Source: Streptomyces sp. NBC_01549
GTDB taxonomy: Bacteria > Actinomycetota > Actinomycetes > Streptomycetales > Streptomycetaceae
Direction of reading: 5' to 3'
DNA length: 64,000 nucleotides
Assembly: GCF_026339955.1 (NCBI RefSeq)
Contig: NZ_JAPEPW010000002.1
Coordinates: 1,674,001-1,738,000, forward strand
Both the position numbers and the translations under genes were made by a program. Under the pieces are notes generated by a model that made no database searches, was not told the origin of the DNA, and saw only the letters and a list, made by a program, of their open reading frames with translations. Shown here in pieces: positions 38,839 to 46,877 of this stretch (the stretch's first letter is position 1; each line of letters starts with the position of its first letter).

Positions 38839-40169
38839 CAGTTCTCACCGCCCAGCGGCGCCGCCGCGGCCTTGATGGCTGACAAATAGCGGGGAAGGCA
38901 CGTGGAAAGGTCGGGGTCCTTGTAGCTACCGGCTGCCGCTGCCGCCTCGTACACGTCGGAGAGGATGAAGTCCCCGTCGATCCCGATTCGGTAGAGGCTG
39001 GCGAAGAACGCCTGCCGCTCTTCGGTGGTCGGCTCGGTCATCCCCGACGCCATAAAGGCGACCCGCCAGATCTCCGACGCCCGAGACTGCCAGGGGGAGA
39101 TACGCGTGATGGCGAGCTCGTCCTCGGACAGGCCGAGGTAGAGGCGGGCGGACTTGTGAGTCCCGGCGTGGCTGGCTGCTCGCGTGAGTCGACGAACGTA
39201 GACGCCAGCGTCGAGGAGTGAGTTGATCTGCTTCTTGACCCACTCGTTCTGATCGTCGGTCGGGCCGCCGAGTACCTTGCCGCCCCAGGGCTCGTTCGGG
39301 TCCTCGCTCGGCACGTAGACGGTGGGCCACGCCGTATGCCATGCGGTCCAGACGGTGTCCCGGTCCATGTCGCGGAGCGCCTCCGCGATGTCGCACATCG
39401 CGAAGTAGGTGGCATGCAGAGCGGCGCCGATGATCCGCTCGGGCGCTTCAAGGTCCAGGCCGGAGAGGTTCGCGAGGCTGCTCCGGAACTCCGCCTCCTG
39501 CTCGGCAGTTGGCGCTTCCGCGTTGTCGACCATGCCGCAGTGCCAGATCGCGTGAGCCGCGTCGAGCACGGATGCGCGAACGTCCAGGTTCGCCGGCGTC
39601 GGCTTTGCGCCGACGATGCGGCCAGCTTCTGAGTGCAGTTCGTCGACCTTGTTCCAGGCGACGCCGCAGCAGTACTTGAAGGTGTTCTCCGGCTTGACCT
39701 TCTGGTTGGCCATGCCGATGTCGACGATGTCTGCCCACATCCAGGCGGGGATGCCAGCGACGCGGAACCGCTCGACACTCAGCTTCCAGTCGACGGGGAG
39801 CTCGACGGGCTTTGCCTCCTTGCCGACGGTCCAGCGGTTCCACTCGGTGAGGAAGGCGTCGCGGTACTCGTCCTTCGGCTTCTCCAGTTCCTGGAGGTTG
39901 GCGGCGGCCTGCGTCATCGCCGCGGCCCAGCGGAGTGCGTCGTCGCTGACGTTGGCGACGACCGCGGAGTCGACGGTGGCGCTGCTCTTGCCGCTGTTGC
40001 AGGGCTCGCAGCTGGTGACGAGGTTGTCGGGTGTGTCGGTGCCGCCGAGCGCCACGGGGGTGACGTGATCGACGCGCAGCGGAACCTCGGGCGCACCCGC
40101 GCCGCAGTACCTGCACGTGTGCTGATCCCTGCGGAGGATCTCGTACCGGAGGCGCTTGGAGACGGCCAT
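38838..40169 (-). CDS. HNH endonuclease domain protein, 443 aa
   Basis: N-terminal HNH nuclease: MAVSKRLRYEILRRDQHTCR, YCGAGAPEVPLRVDHVTPVA and LVTSCEPCNSGKS contain the two zinc Cys pairs and catalytic DH. The C-terminal 340 residues are helical (VERFRVAGIPAWMWADIVDI, AIWHCGMVDNAEAPTAEQEA, RAASHAGTHKSARLYLGLSE) without a known domain. Its stop overlaps the initiator start by one base. It may cut DNA during replication or packaging. Confidence 0.78.
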   Translation of the reverse strand: MAVSKRLRYEILRRDQHTCRYCGAGAPEVPLRVDHVTPVALGGTDTPDNLVTSCEPCNSGKSSATVDSAVVANVSDDALRWAAAMTQAAANLQELEKPKDEYRDAFLTEWNRWTVGKEAKPVELPVDWKLSVERFRVAGIPAWMWADIVDIGMANQKVKPENTFKYCCGVAWNKVDELHSEAGRIVGAKPTPANLDVRASVLDAAHAIWHCGMVDNAEAPTAEQEAEFRSSLANLSGLDLEAPERIIGAALHATYFAMCDIAEALRDMDRDTVWTAWHTAWPTVYVPSEDPNEPWGGKVLGGPTDDQNEWVKKQINSLLDAGVYVRRLTRAASHAGTHKSARLYLGLSEDELAITRISPWQSRASEIWRVAFMASGMTEPTTEERQAFFASLYRIGIDGDFILSDVYEAAAAAGSYKDPDLSTCLPRYLSAIKAAAAPLGGEN

Positions 40170-40267
40170 TGATCTTCTTTCGGACGATTCGAATTGGTCG
40201 GGGCGCGAATTGAAATCGGCGCGCCTCATGGCGGGTTTGCAATTCGCGGCGACCTTCGTGGCGCTTC

Positions 40268-40321
40268 GTGTACATCATAGCGGTGAACGCGGTGAAGTAC
40301 ACCATGATCCTGAGGTACACT
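40268..40321 (+). promoter_or_regulatory. Promoter and possible operator of Phd-like gene
   Basis: A GTGTAC motif near 40,268 and two GTACAC motifs near 40,297 and 40,315 lie in front of the gene. The last overlaps a -10 TACACT (40,316-40,321), with GTGAAG 18 bases before it. The ATG comes six bases later, so the transcript is leaderless, as at 25,577. Phd antitoxins usually repress their own promoter. Confidence 0.5.
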
Positions 40322-40327
40322 CCCGAC

Positions 40328-40543
40328 ATGACCGCGCCCAAGAAGGAGCACCAGGAGAAGATCGCGGAGTTCCGCAACTCGCTCGCCGACGCGATCGAGA
40401 AGGCTCGCTACTTCGACGAGACGACCGTGCTGACCAGCCGTGGAAAGCGCGTCGCCGTCCTGGTCGGCATGGACTTTTACGAGCGCGCGCTCGCAGCCCT
40501 CGGCGAGGAGCGCGTCCTCGCGCCGGCCACAGACTCCGACTGA
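40328..40543 (+). CDS. Phd/YefM-type antitoxin-like protein, orphan
   Basis: 71 aa. KIAEFRNSLADAIEKARYFD, ETTVLTSRGKRVAVLVGMDF and YERALAALGEER match the Phd/YefM fold, including the TSRGKRVAVLV strand and helix that forms the DNA-binding dimer. No Doc, RelE-like or other toxin gene is adjacent; the next gene is a minus-strand methyltransferase. It could be a stand-alone transcription regulator or a remnant. Start chosen at 40328 rather than the upstream ATGs. Confidence 0.8.
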   Translation: MTAPKKEHQEKIAEFRNSLADAIEKARYFDETTVLTSRGKRVAVLVGMDFYERALAALGEERVLAPATDSD

Positions 40544-40563
40544 CGTCACGTCCCTCTCCTCTC

Positions 40564-40588
40564 CGGCCCCGCCTGTACGGCGGGGCCG
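40564..40588. terminator. Bidirectional terminator between Phd-like and methyltransferase genes
   Basis: CGGCCCCGCC paired with GGCGGGGCCG, 10-bp stem and 5-base loop (TGTAC), between convergent genes. Confidence 0.85.
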
Positions 40589-40602
40589 TTGTCGTGTCCG
40601 GG

Positions 40603-42501
40603 CTAGGCGGCTACGGCGAGTTCGGGCTCTGCGTGCCTCTCGATGTCCTCGCCGGTGATCGCTTCGACGAGCGCGGAGACGATGACCTCGGCGCAGTTGG
40701 GGGTGACGGCATTGCCGTACTGGCGGACCCGCTCGCGCTTGGAGCCGAGGACGATGTACGCGTCGGCGAAGGACATTGCGCGGCCGATCTCGTGCGGCTC
40801 CAACATCCGGAAGAGGACGTCGTTGATGTCGACGTCGCCCTGGACGAGGGCGTACCGGTCACGGGTCGACAGCGTGCCGACGGGCTCACGGACCGTCTTC
40901 GCTGTGCCGTTGCCGTAGTAGGGGACGAGCAGGTGCTCCCAGCTGACGAGAGACTGGTGGCCGGCCGTCGTCATCGTGCGGAGGTACTCGGCAGCACTGG
41001 TGCAGTGCTCGCCGCCGTTCCCCTTCGAGCCGTTGTTCCGCATGACCATGGCGGGCAGGTTCGGGGTGACGAGGCCGTGGTGGTTGCCGTTTGCGGACAC
41101 AGTGCCGACGGGCTCGCCGATGGATCGGCCGCGGAGTTGGTCGCCGCCGCCGCGCATGGTGACCATGAACGGGAGCCAGGCGAGACCGGTCTCGTTGCGG
41201 GCGGTCTGGGTGCGGAGCGGATCGTTCGCTGAGCGCGGCTCCTTGCCGTCGCGGCCCTCGACGGGGATGAGGAGGGGCGGGATGGCGAGGCCGTCGTTCT
41301 CGCGGGTGGTGCGGCACGCCATGGGATCCAGAACGCTCGACGGATCGGTGCGCCAGGTTCCTCCGGCTGGAACCATGAACGGCTCGTAGGCCATGGCCTT
41401 CGTCGCCGTCGTGGTCTGCGTGGTGAGCGGTGCGTCGACGGGCCAGGTCCGCACGCCGGGCCTGCGCTCGAAGGTGTTGCCTGCGGCTTCGAGGGTGATC
41501 GGGCGGGCGAACTTGTCGAGGCCGGCCTGAATGCGGGCGAGGGTCTTATCCGCGAGCGGCTTCGTCCGGTCGCCGATGCGCTGACCCGGGATCGTCCAGT
41601 CGATGGCGACGGCGGCGGGCAGCGTCTCGGGTTCGACGATCTGGTTCCGGCAGGTGGCGTTGGGGCAGCGGTAGACGTACTGCTGGCGGTAGCGGCCCAT
41701 GTCGCGGCCGGGCTGCTTGAACCGCTGTACGGCCTGCACCCACGTCTCGCAGCCGGTGCACCAGGCGCGCGGTCGCAGCCACTTGTCCCAGTCCGGCGTC
41801 CGACCCAAACTCTTGTGCCAATAGGCGACGTACAGGCGGTCCCGGGACTGCGGCGCCTTGTGGACGGTCCGCGGGTCCGCGTGCATTGAGTTCAGGGCAA
41901 TGACCCGCGTGTGGTAGCCGAGTTTCTTGATCTCGCCGATCCACCGGTCCCACTGGTCCCAGGCCCTCACGTCGACGACGTTCTCGACGACCCCCGCCTT
42001 GACGAGGCCGCCGCGCTGCTGCACGCCGCGCAGGTACATGGGGACTTCCTCCATGAGCGCTCGGGAGCGCTCGACTTCCTCGGACGGACCGAAGCCGTCG
42101 AAGAGGTCGCCCTGGAGGCTGGCGTCGAAGTCCCGCTTCTTGCCGCGGGCGTTCGACCACTGCGGGCATTCCGGGGAAGCCCAGAAGATGTCGGTGACGG
42201 GCCACTTGTCGACGGGCGCTTCGCGGATGTCGCCGCGGTAGTGGTCGACCTCCGGGAAATTCGCGGCGTGCGACTCGATCGCCCGCTCCCAGTGGTTTGC
42301 CGCCCTCGCCATCCGGACGCCGGGGATGGAGTGCATGCCCTGGCTGGAGCCGCCTGCGCCGCAGAACCAGTCCATGACGGTGAGGTCGCCGTCCGTGGTC
42401 CATCCTGCGGCCCGTCGACGGTCTTCGGCTTGCCGAAGGAACTCCTCAGCCTGCCGCGGGGACATGTCGTACAGGTGGGGCACGTTGTCGTTGCGGTCCA
42501 T
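40603..42501 (-). CDS. DNA C5-cytosine methyltransferase
   Basis: 632 aa, longer than most. Motif I is MDWFCGAGGSSQGMHS; motif IV is FWASPECPQWSNA with the catalytic Cys; motif VI is VVENVVDV; motif VIII is QSRDRLYVAYW; motif X is RQYGNAVTPNCAEVI near the C-terminus. A Cys-rich insertion (WCTGCETW ... YRCPNATC) may bind zinc. Long repeats of the TLSTRD/TVSANGN type lie in the target-recognition region. It methylates cytosine in a sequence-specific way and likely protects phage DNA from host restriction. Overlaps the upstream gene by ATGA. Confidence 0.9.
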   Translation of the reverse strand: MDRNDNVPHLYDMSPRQAEEFLRQAEDRRRAAGWTTDGDLTVMDWFCGAGGSSQGMHSIPGVRMARAANHWERAIESHAANFPEVDHYRGDIREAPVDKWPVTDIFWASPECPQWSNARGKKRDFDASLQGDLFDGFGPSEEVERSRALMEEVPMYLRGVQQRGGLVKAGVVENVVDVRAWDQWDRWIGEIKKLGYHTRVIALNSMHADPRTVHKAPQSRDRLYVAYWHKSLGRTPDWDKWLRPRAWCTGCETWVQAVQRFKQPGRDMGRYRQQYVYRCPNATCRNQIVEPETLPAAVAIDWTIPGQRIGDRTKPLADKTLARIQAGLDKFARPITLEAAGNTFERRPGVRTWPVDAPLTTQTTTATKAMAYEPFMVPAGGTWRTDPSSVLDPMACRTTRENDGLAIPPLLIPVEGRDGKEPRSANDPLRTQTARNETGLAWLPFMVTMRGGGDQLRGRSIGEPVGTVSANGNHHGLVTPNLPAMVMRNNGSKGNGGEHCTSAAEYLRTMTTAGHQSLVSWEHLLVPYYGNGTAKTVREPVGTLSTRDRYALVQGDVDINDVLFRMLEPHEIGRAMSFADAYIVLGSKRERVRQYGNAVTPNCAEVIVSALVEAITGEDIERHAEPELAVAA

Positions 42502-43388
42502 CAGGCGGCTGCTTTCTCGGTGTCGGGGTGATCCAGGAGTTCCTGCTGGATGTGGTCGCGCGAGGCGGTCTTCTCCTGCTGGGCTCGGCGTGCGCGGTCG
42601 CGGAGGACGGCTGCGAGCTGGTCGGTGATGTACTTCTCGTTGCCGCCGAGCTGCTTGGCGATCGAGGTGATGGATTCGCCGAGCAGGTAGAGGTGTTCGA
42701 TCTCGGCTTTGCGCATCGAGTCGCGGCCGTTCTTGGCGACCGGCTTGTACGGCTTGGTCTTTTCTGGCTGCGCCTGCGGGTCGTCGATGTTGTCGTCCCA
42801 GGCGAGAGGGCCGTGCCAGTTACGGCGGGCCGCACCGTGGACGGCGAAGTGGGACGGGCCGGGCTTCCATTGCAGCTGCCGGTATCGGGCGGTCATGGCC
42901 TCGGCGACGGCGGCGCGGATGGTGGGGTGCTGGCCGTCGAGGATGCGGCCGAGGTAGTTGCTGTTCACGGGTAGCCCGCGGGCGATCTCGTACAGCGGGT
43001 ATCCGATGGCGTGCAGTGCCCGGCCGCGGCGGACCGTTCCCGTGCTGTCCGTGGTGGCGTGGAAGGGGATGCCGGTAGGGCCGGGCGAGGTGAGGTATCG
43101 GGCGGCGACTCGGGGTGCGATCGTGGGCTGTCCGCTGAGGAGTTTGCTGATGTCGCCGCTGTTGCCGCCGACGGCCTGCGCGATCTGTACGTGGCTGTAG
43201 CCCTGGCTGGACCATCCCTCGACGCGCTGCCTTACGGGGGTGGCGTCGACCCGGACGGGTTGCCGGATGGTGGCGATGCGGTACTGCTTGCAGTACCTGC
43301 GGTTGGCTTGCACGCATTCGGGGCGTCGGCATCCGCGGAGGTAGCAGCGGCGCTCACCGTGCTGGGGCGGCTGGCGGACGGTGGTCAT
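42501..43388 (-). CDS. Multi-HTH DNA-binding phage protein, 295 aa
   Basis: The N-terminus (RRCYLRGCRRPECVQANRRY, CKQYR) has C-x4-C-x4-C-x7-C, a WhiB-like or zinc motif. Then three HTH-like blocks: WSSQGYSHVQIAQAVGGNSG, LYEIARGLPVNSNYLGRILD and LLGESITSIAKQLGGNEKYI. This architecture is seen in actinophage regulators, but I cannot name the target. It overlaps the methyltransferase and the 77-aa gene. Confidence 0.68.
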   Translation of the reverse strand: MTTVRQPPQHGERRCYLRGCRRPECVQANRRYCKQYRIATIRQPVRVDATPVRQRVEGWSSQGYSHVQIAQAVGGNSGDISKLLSGQPTIAPRVAARYLTSPGPTGIPFHATTDSTGTVRRGRALHAIGYPLYEIARGLPVNSNYLGRILDGQHPTIRAAVAEAMTARYRQLQWKPGPSHFAVHGAARRNWHGPLAWDDNIDDPQAQPEKTKPYKPVAKNGRDSMRKAEIEHLYLLGESITSIAKQLGGNEKYITDQLAAVLRDRARRAQQEKTASRDHIQQELLDHPDTEKAAA

Positions 43389-43618
43389 GGCTTCTCCTCT
43401 CGGGGCGGGTTGTTGATTTCGTCGAGCAGGGCGCGTATCCCGCGGCCGTTGGCGTGGCGTTCGAGCCGCCAGATGGTGAGGCGGATGCGGATCTGGCGGG
43501 TGGTCCACCAGGTGCCGCCGAGGCCGCTGGCGACGGCGAGGCCGGGCCCGTAGGTGCGGACCTTGTCGTCGATCCACACGTAGGCGTGGGCAACGGCGTC
43601 GATCTGCTCGGGAGTCAC
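43385..43618 (-). CDS. Small protein, 77 aa
   Basis: GTG start. MTPEQIDAVAHAYVWIDDKV, LAVASGLGGTWWTTRQIRIR and RALLDEINNPPREEK. A possible membrane-associated segment near residue 28. Coupled to both neighbours. Confidence 0.55.
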   Translation of the reverse strand: MTPEQIDAVAHAYVWIDDKVRTYGPGLAVASGLGGTWWTTRQIRIRLTIWRLERHANGRGIRALLDEINNPPREEKP

Positions 43619-43716
43619 GTCCGCCTCCCGGTCTTGGATGCGGCCCGGGTGATGGCCCGGTAGGCGAGGGCAGCGATGCCCGTCATGAGTGCGAGGCAGG
43701 CGAGGAAGAGAGCCAT
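43615..43716 (-). CDS. Tiny membrane peptide, 33 aa
   Basis: MALFLACLALMTGIAALAYR then AITRAASKTGRR: a single hydrophobic helix with a basic tail. Starts TGATG over the upstream stop and overlaps the downstream start. Small, but the coupled position supports it. Confidence 0.5.
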   Translation of the reverse strand: MALFLACLALMTGIAALAYRAITRAASKTGRRT

Positions 43717-44123
43717 CACGCGGCCCGCCTCTCGGCTGCCCGGGCGGCTCGTCGTGCGGCGCGTTCTTTGCGGCGCTGTGCGGCGACCAGCTCCCGCATC
43801 GGGGCGGGGACGCCGATCCATTCGTGGACCATGCTGTGTCCGGCGCGTGCGCTGGTGCTGCCGCCGTGGTGGCGGATGATCCCCTCGTTCTGGAGGCGGA
43901 TCGGGAGGCTCCCCCACATCGACTTCGGCTTCGGCGGATCCGGCAGCTGGTGCTTGCGGGCGACCTCGTCGATGGTGAACGGCTCGCGGGAGTCGGCCGC
44001 GGCCACGTAGTAGGGGGTGACCTCGTCGATCCACGCCTCGTAGTCGTCGACTATGCGGCGGGAGACGGCGGGGGCCGCGGCGGCGAGGTGGGAGCCGTCG
44101 AAGGCGGGCTGGATGTAGCTCAT
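43716..44123 (-). CDS. Winged-helix-like phage protein, 135 aa
   Basis: MSYIQPAFDGSHLAAAAPAV, REPFTIDEVARKHQLPDPPK, LPIRLQNEGIIRHHGGSTSA and a basic C-terminus. The middle (TIDEVARKHQLPDP ... QNEGIIRHHG) has the appearance of a winged helix. Conserved in actinophage early regions as far as I recall; function unknown. Confidence 0.62.
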   Translation of the reverse strand: MSYIQPAFDGSHLAAAAPAVSRRIVDDYEAWIDEVTPYYVAAADSREPFTIDEVARKHQLPDPPKPKSMWGSLPIRLQNEGIIRHHGGSTSARAGHSMVHEWIGVPAPMRELVAAQRRKERAARRAARAAERRAA

Positions 44124-44731
44124 GAGGCTGCCTCCTCGGGCGTGCCGTGCTGCTCGAGCTCGGCGTCGGTCATGAGCGGGTGCGGGATCCGGCCGGTGCG
44201 CAGGACGTCCCGCAGATCGGAGGCCGCGGTGCGGTAGGTGTTGGCGCGCTCGACCCGCGCGGACTCGGCGGGCGTGACCTCGTCGACGAACAGGCCCTCG
44301 CTCGGGTCCGGGGCGGGACCAGCCATCTGCTCCCACCGGTCGGCGAGGGTGGTTAGCGCGATGTGTGCGGCACGGCGTCCGGCCTCGGGCTTGGCGCCCC
44401 GTCGTGCGGCCCGCTCGTTGAAGTCGGCGATCCACTGGTTGGGGTCGAAATCGAGGTTCTGGGCCATGCGGTAGAGCGGCCCGGCGAGGTCGCCTGCGGT
44501 GAGGATCTGGTCAAGCTGGTTGGCTGAGGACTCGGCGGAGGTGGTGGCAAAGCGGCTGAGCATTTCCATGGCCATGGCGGCGACGAGGCCGTTGACGGCA
44601 GCGTGGATGTGGGCTTCGCGGATGCAGTGGTCGTTGATGTTCTCGTCGGCGAGACGGTCGGCTTCGATCGCCGAGCGGAGCATCGTCTTGACGAACTCGC
44701 GGGGCGTCTTCGGGGTCTCGAACGTGGTCAT
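44120..44731 (-). CDS. Hypothetical phage protein, 203 aa
   Basis: MTTFETPKTPREFVKTMLRS, NGLVAAMAMEMLSRFATTSA and NEQ-like helices, then DRWEQMAGPAPDPSEGLFVD and RTGRIPHPLMTDAELEQHGT. Mostly helical, no enzyme motif. First gene of the run ending at the methyltransferase. Confidence 0.6.
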   Translation of the reverse strand: MTTFETPKTPREFVKTMLRSAIEADRLADENINDHCIREAHIHAAVNGLVAAMAMEMLSRFATTSAESSANQLDQILTAGDLAGPLYRMAQNLDFDPNQWIADFNERAARRGAKPEAGRRAAHIALTTLADRWEQMAGPAPDPSEGLFVDEVTPAESARVERANTYRTAASDLRDVLRTGRIPHPLMTDAELEQHGTPEEAAS

Positions 44732-44750
44732 GTGTGATCTCCTTTGGGGT

Positions 44751-44779
44751 GGCCGCCCCGCAATGCCCGCGGGGCGGCC
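44751..44779 (-). terminator. Terminator behind recT operon
   Basis: GGCCGCCCCG paired with CGGGGCGGCC, 10-bp stem, 9-base loop, between the end of recT (minus) and the 203-aa gene. Confidence 0.72.
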
Positions 44780-44792
44780 CGTCGTGTGCGGG

Positions 44793-45596
44793 CTAGTCGG
44801 TGCCGCCGGCGCCGAGTTCAGGGCGCTGCGGCTCGCTCAGGTACTCGGGCGGAACGTCGATGGCGTCGGCCGCAAGGTCGGTGCGGACGGTGCCGTCGTG
44901 GGCCATGGCGCGGGCCAGTACGGCGCTCTTCGGCAGGGCCTTGAAGTGGTTGCGCAGGACGGTCTTCTTGGCCATCTCGTCGTAGTTCTCCTTCCACGCC
45001 TTGGAGCTGGGGTGGGAGGACTTCTGGCGCCGCTCTTCAACCTCGGCCGGGTACATGACCTTGAAGGTCCGCCCGCCGTTGACCAGTTGGGCGACGGAGT
45101 AGTAGGCGATGGCGCGTCCTCGAGGCCCGGTCCTGCAGGGGCGGTGGACGAGCTTCTCCTCGAGGCCTTCCTCGTGCTCGAAGTAGTCGTTCTCGCGGAC
45201 GGTCTCGACCTTCACCGACGACGCCATCGGGTGCTGGTAGAAGAGCGTGACCATGCCCTGATAGCCGAGCTGGAACTCGGCCTGCCCCTTGCGGGGGATG
45301 ATGTACGCCTCCTGCGTCGGGGAGCCGGGCTCGAAGCCGAGCTGCGAGCAGGTCATGAGCGCACCGAGGAACGACTGCGTGGTGCAGCTCGCCAGGTCAG
45401 GGTTCTTGCGGATCAGCGTCAGCGCGATGCGCGCCATGCGGTCGGCGCTCATGTGCTTGGGCAGAGCGCGTTCCATCTCGGGCTTCATCCGCTCGATCTG
45501 CTGGGCCAGGGTCGGCTGCTGATCGGCTTCGTTCTTCTGGACCTGGCCGACGTTTTCGGCGCGGCGGGCGACGGCATTGCGGGCATCGTTGGTCAC
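44793..45596 (-). CDS. recT: RecT-family single-strand annealing recombinase
   Basis: 267 aa. It anneals single strands after exonuclease resection during phage recombination. Recognisable blocks: ERALPKHMSADRMARIALTL, ASCTTQSFLGALMTCSQLGF, EPGSPTQEAYIIPRKGQAEF and YYSVAQLVNGGRTFKVM, with KNHFKALPK-like text near the end. GTG start at 45596 overlaps the YqaJ gene stop (GTGA), so the two proteins are made together, as in other recE/recT-type pairs. Confidence 0.9.
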   Translation of the reverse strand: MTNDARNAVARRAENVGQVQKNEADQQPTLAQQIERMKPEMERALPKHMSADRMARIALTLIRKNPDLASCTTQSFLGALMTCSQLGFEPGSPTQEAYIIPRKGQAEFQLGYQGMVTLFYQHPMASSVKVETVRENDYFEHEEGLEEKLVHRPCRTGPRGRAIAYYSVAQLVNGGRTFKVMYPAEVEERRQKSSHPSSKAWKENYDEMAKKTVLRNHFKALPKSAVLARAMAHDGTVRTDLAADAIDVPPEYLSEPQRPELGAGGTD

Positions 45597-46573
45597 TGCT
45601 GCTCCATGACGACGTTGAGGGTGCGGGTGTCTTCGCCCCGATAGGGCTCGGGGTCGAGGTCCGGGTTGGCCTCGAGGGCGGCGGTCTTCCAGCTGATCTG
45701 GCCGCGTCGGGGCCGCCACGTGTAGGCGAGTTCGCCGCGGATGTAGACGTCGGTGGCGTCGCCGGCGATCTGCTTGAGGTGGTTGTCGGCCTCGGTGAGC
45801 GCGCTGTCGGCGGCCTCGAGCTGGGCTTTGGCGAGGCGTCGCGCGGTCAGCCACTTCTCGACTTCAGCCGGGTCGGCGGTGGTGTCGATGCGATTCGGGT
45901 TGGCGTGGATCCGGTCGAGGAGTTCGCCGGTGGCGTGGGATCCGTCGAGGGGCGGCTGCGTTCCGGTCTCGACCCAGCCCCAGAATTCGGCGGCGATGGC
46001 GAGGAGGTCGTTGATGAGCTTCTCGTCGCGTTCGATGCGGTGGACGATGGTGCGCTGTCCGCCGATCAGTGCGGCGCTGTAGCCGAAGGACCAGCCGGTG
46101 AGCAGGAGTTGCCACTGGGTCTGTACCTGCACGTCGACGGGCGTGTCGTCTTCCCAGTCGGCGAGGGCATAGCTCGAGCGGGACTTCAGCTCGACGACGC
46201 CGGGCAGGCCCGCCTCTTCGGTGGTGCGGTCGAGGTTGACGATCGCCCACGGGATGTCGGGCAGGCGCAGGGTGCCCGGGTTGTCGTAGATCGGCAGGCC
46301 GGTCTTCTTGGTGAAGCGGCGGGCGGTGACGGGCTCGAGCTCGTGACCCATCTCTGCGGCCTCGTCGAGCGCCGGGTTGTCGCGGCGAGGAACGCTCTGG
46401 CCGGTCTTCTTCAGCCAGATCTCGAGCGGAGACGTCCACTTGTTCAGGCCGCAGATCGCAGCGATGTCGGAGCCGCCGATACCGGTCTTGCGGACGGCGT
46501 GCCACTCGTTTCGAGGCGCGTCGGGGCTGAGGGCGAGGACGGCGCCAGACGGGTAGGAGAGGGCGGTAGTCAC
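45593..46573 (-). CDS. YqaJ/lambda-exonuclease-like recombinase nuclease
   Basis: 326 aa. YqaJ-type exonucleases chew one strand of double-stranded ends for RecT. The domain shows GIGGSDIAAICGLNKWTSPL, then AAEMGHELEPVTARRFTKK, PWAIVNLDRTTEEAGLPG and VVELKSRSSYALADW, the D...ExK nuclease core. The C-terminal third is helical. It overlaps recT (GTGA) and a small gene at 46,570. Together they form the recombination module. Confidence 0.9.
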   Translation of the reverse strand: MTTALSYPSGAVLALSPDAPRNEWHAVRKTGIGGSDIAAICGLNKWTSPLEIWLKKTGQSVPRRDNPALDEAAEMGHELEPVTARRFTKKTGLPIYDNPGTLRLPDIPWAIVNLDRTTEEAGLPGVVELKSRSSYALADWEDDTPVDVQVQTQWQLLLTGWSFGYSAALIGGQRTIVHRIERDEKLINDLLAIAAEFWGWVETGTQPPLDGSHATGELLDRIHANPNRIDTTADPAEVEKWLTARRLAKAQLEAADSALTEADNHLKQIAGDATDVYIRGELAYTWRPRRGQISWKTAALEANPDLDPEPYRGEDTRTLNVVMEQQ

Positions 46574-46824
46574 GCGGCGACCTCGCCCCGGACGATGGCC
46601 TGCAGCCGCTCGACGCCGTTGGGGTCGTACTGGATGGCAACGACGGCGGCGACGTACTCGGGGAAGCCGAGGGCTAGCCGGTCACGGTTGGGCGGGTCGG
46701 CCCGGTCGATGGCCGTGACGAGGCTCTCGGTGAACCCGCCCGCCTGGTAGCCGCCCTCGCGGCCGTAGTGGAACAGGACGTGCGCGGCGATGTCCGGCGG
46801 AATGGTGGGGCTGTTGGTGCTCAT
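46570..46824 (-). CDS. Small phage protein, 84 aa
   Basis: MSTNSPTIPPDIAAHVLFHY and GREGGYQAGGFTESLVTAID, then a helical C-terminus. The ATG at 46824 has TTTGGAGA upstream, four codons after another ATG. Often present in front of phage recombination genes; function unknown. Confidence 0.62.
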   Translation of the reverse strand: MSTNSPTIPPDIAAHVLFHYGREGGYQAGGFTESLVTAIDRADPPNRDRLALGFPEYVAAVVAIQYDPNGVERLQAIVRGEVAA

Positions 46825-46877
46825 GCGGTTCTCCAAAGGGCGTGTTGATGGAAGGCGTTGACCTGGAGTGCGGTGAA

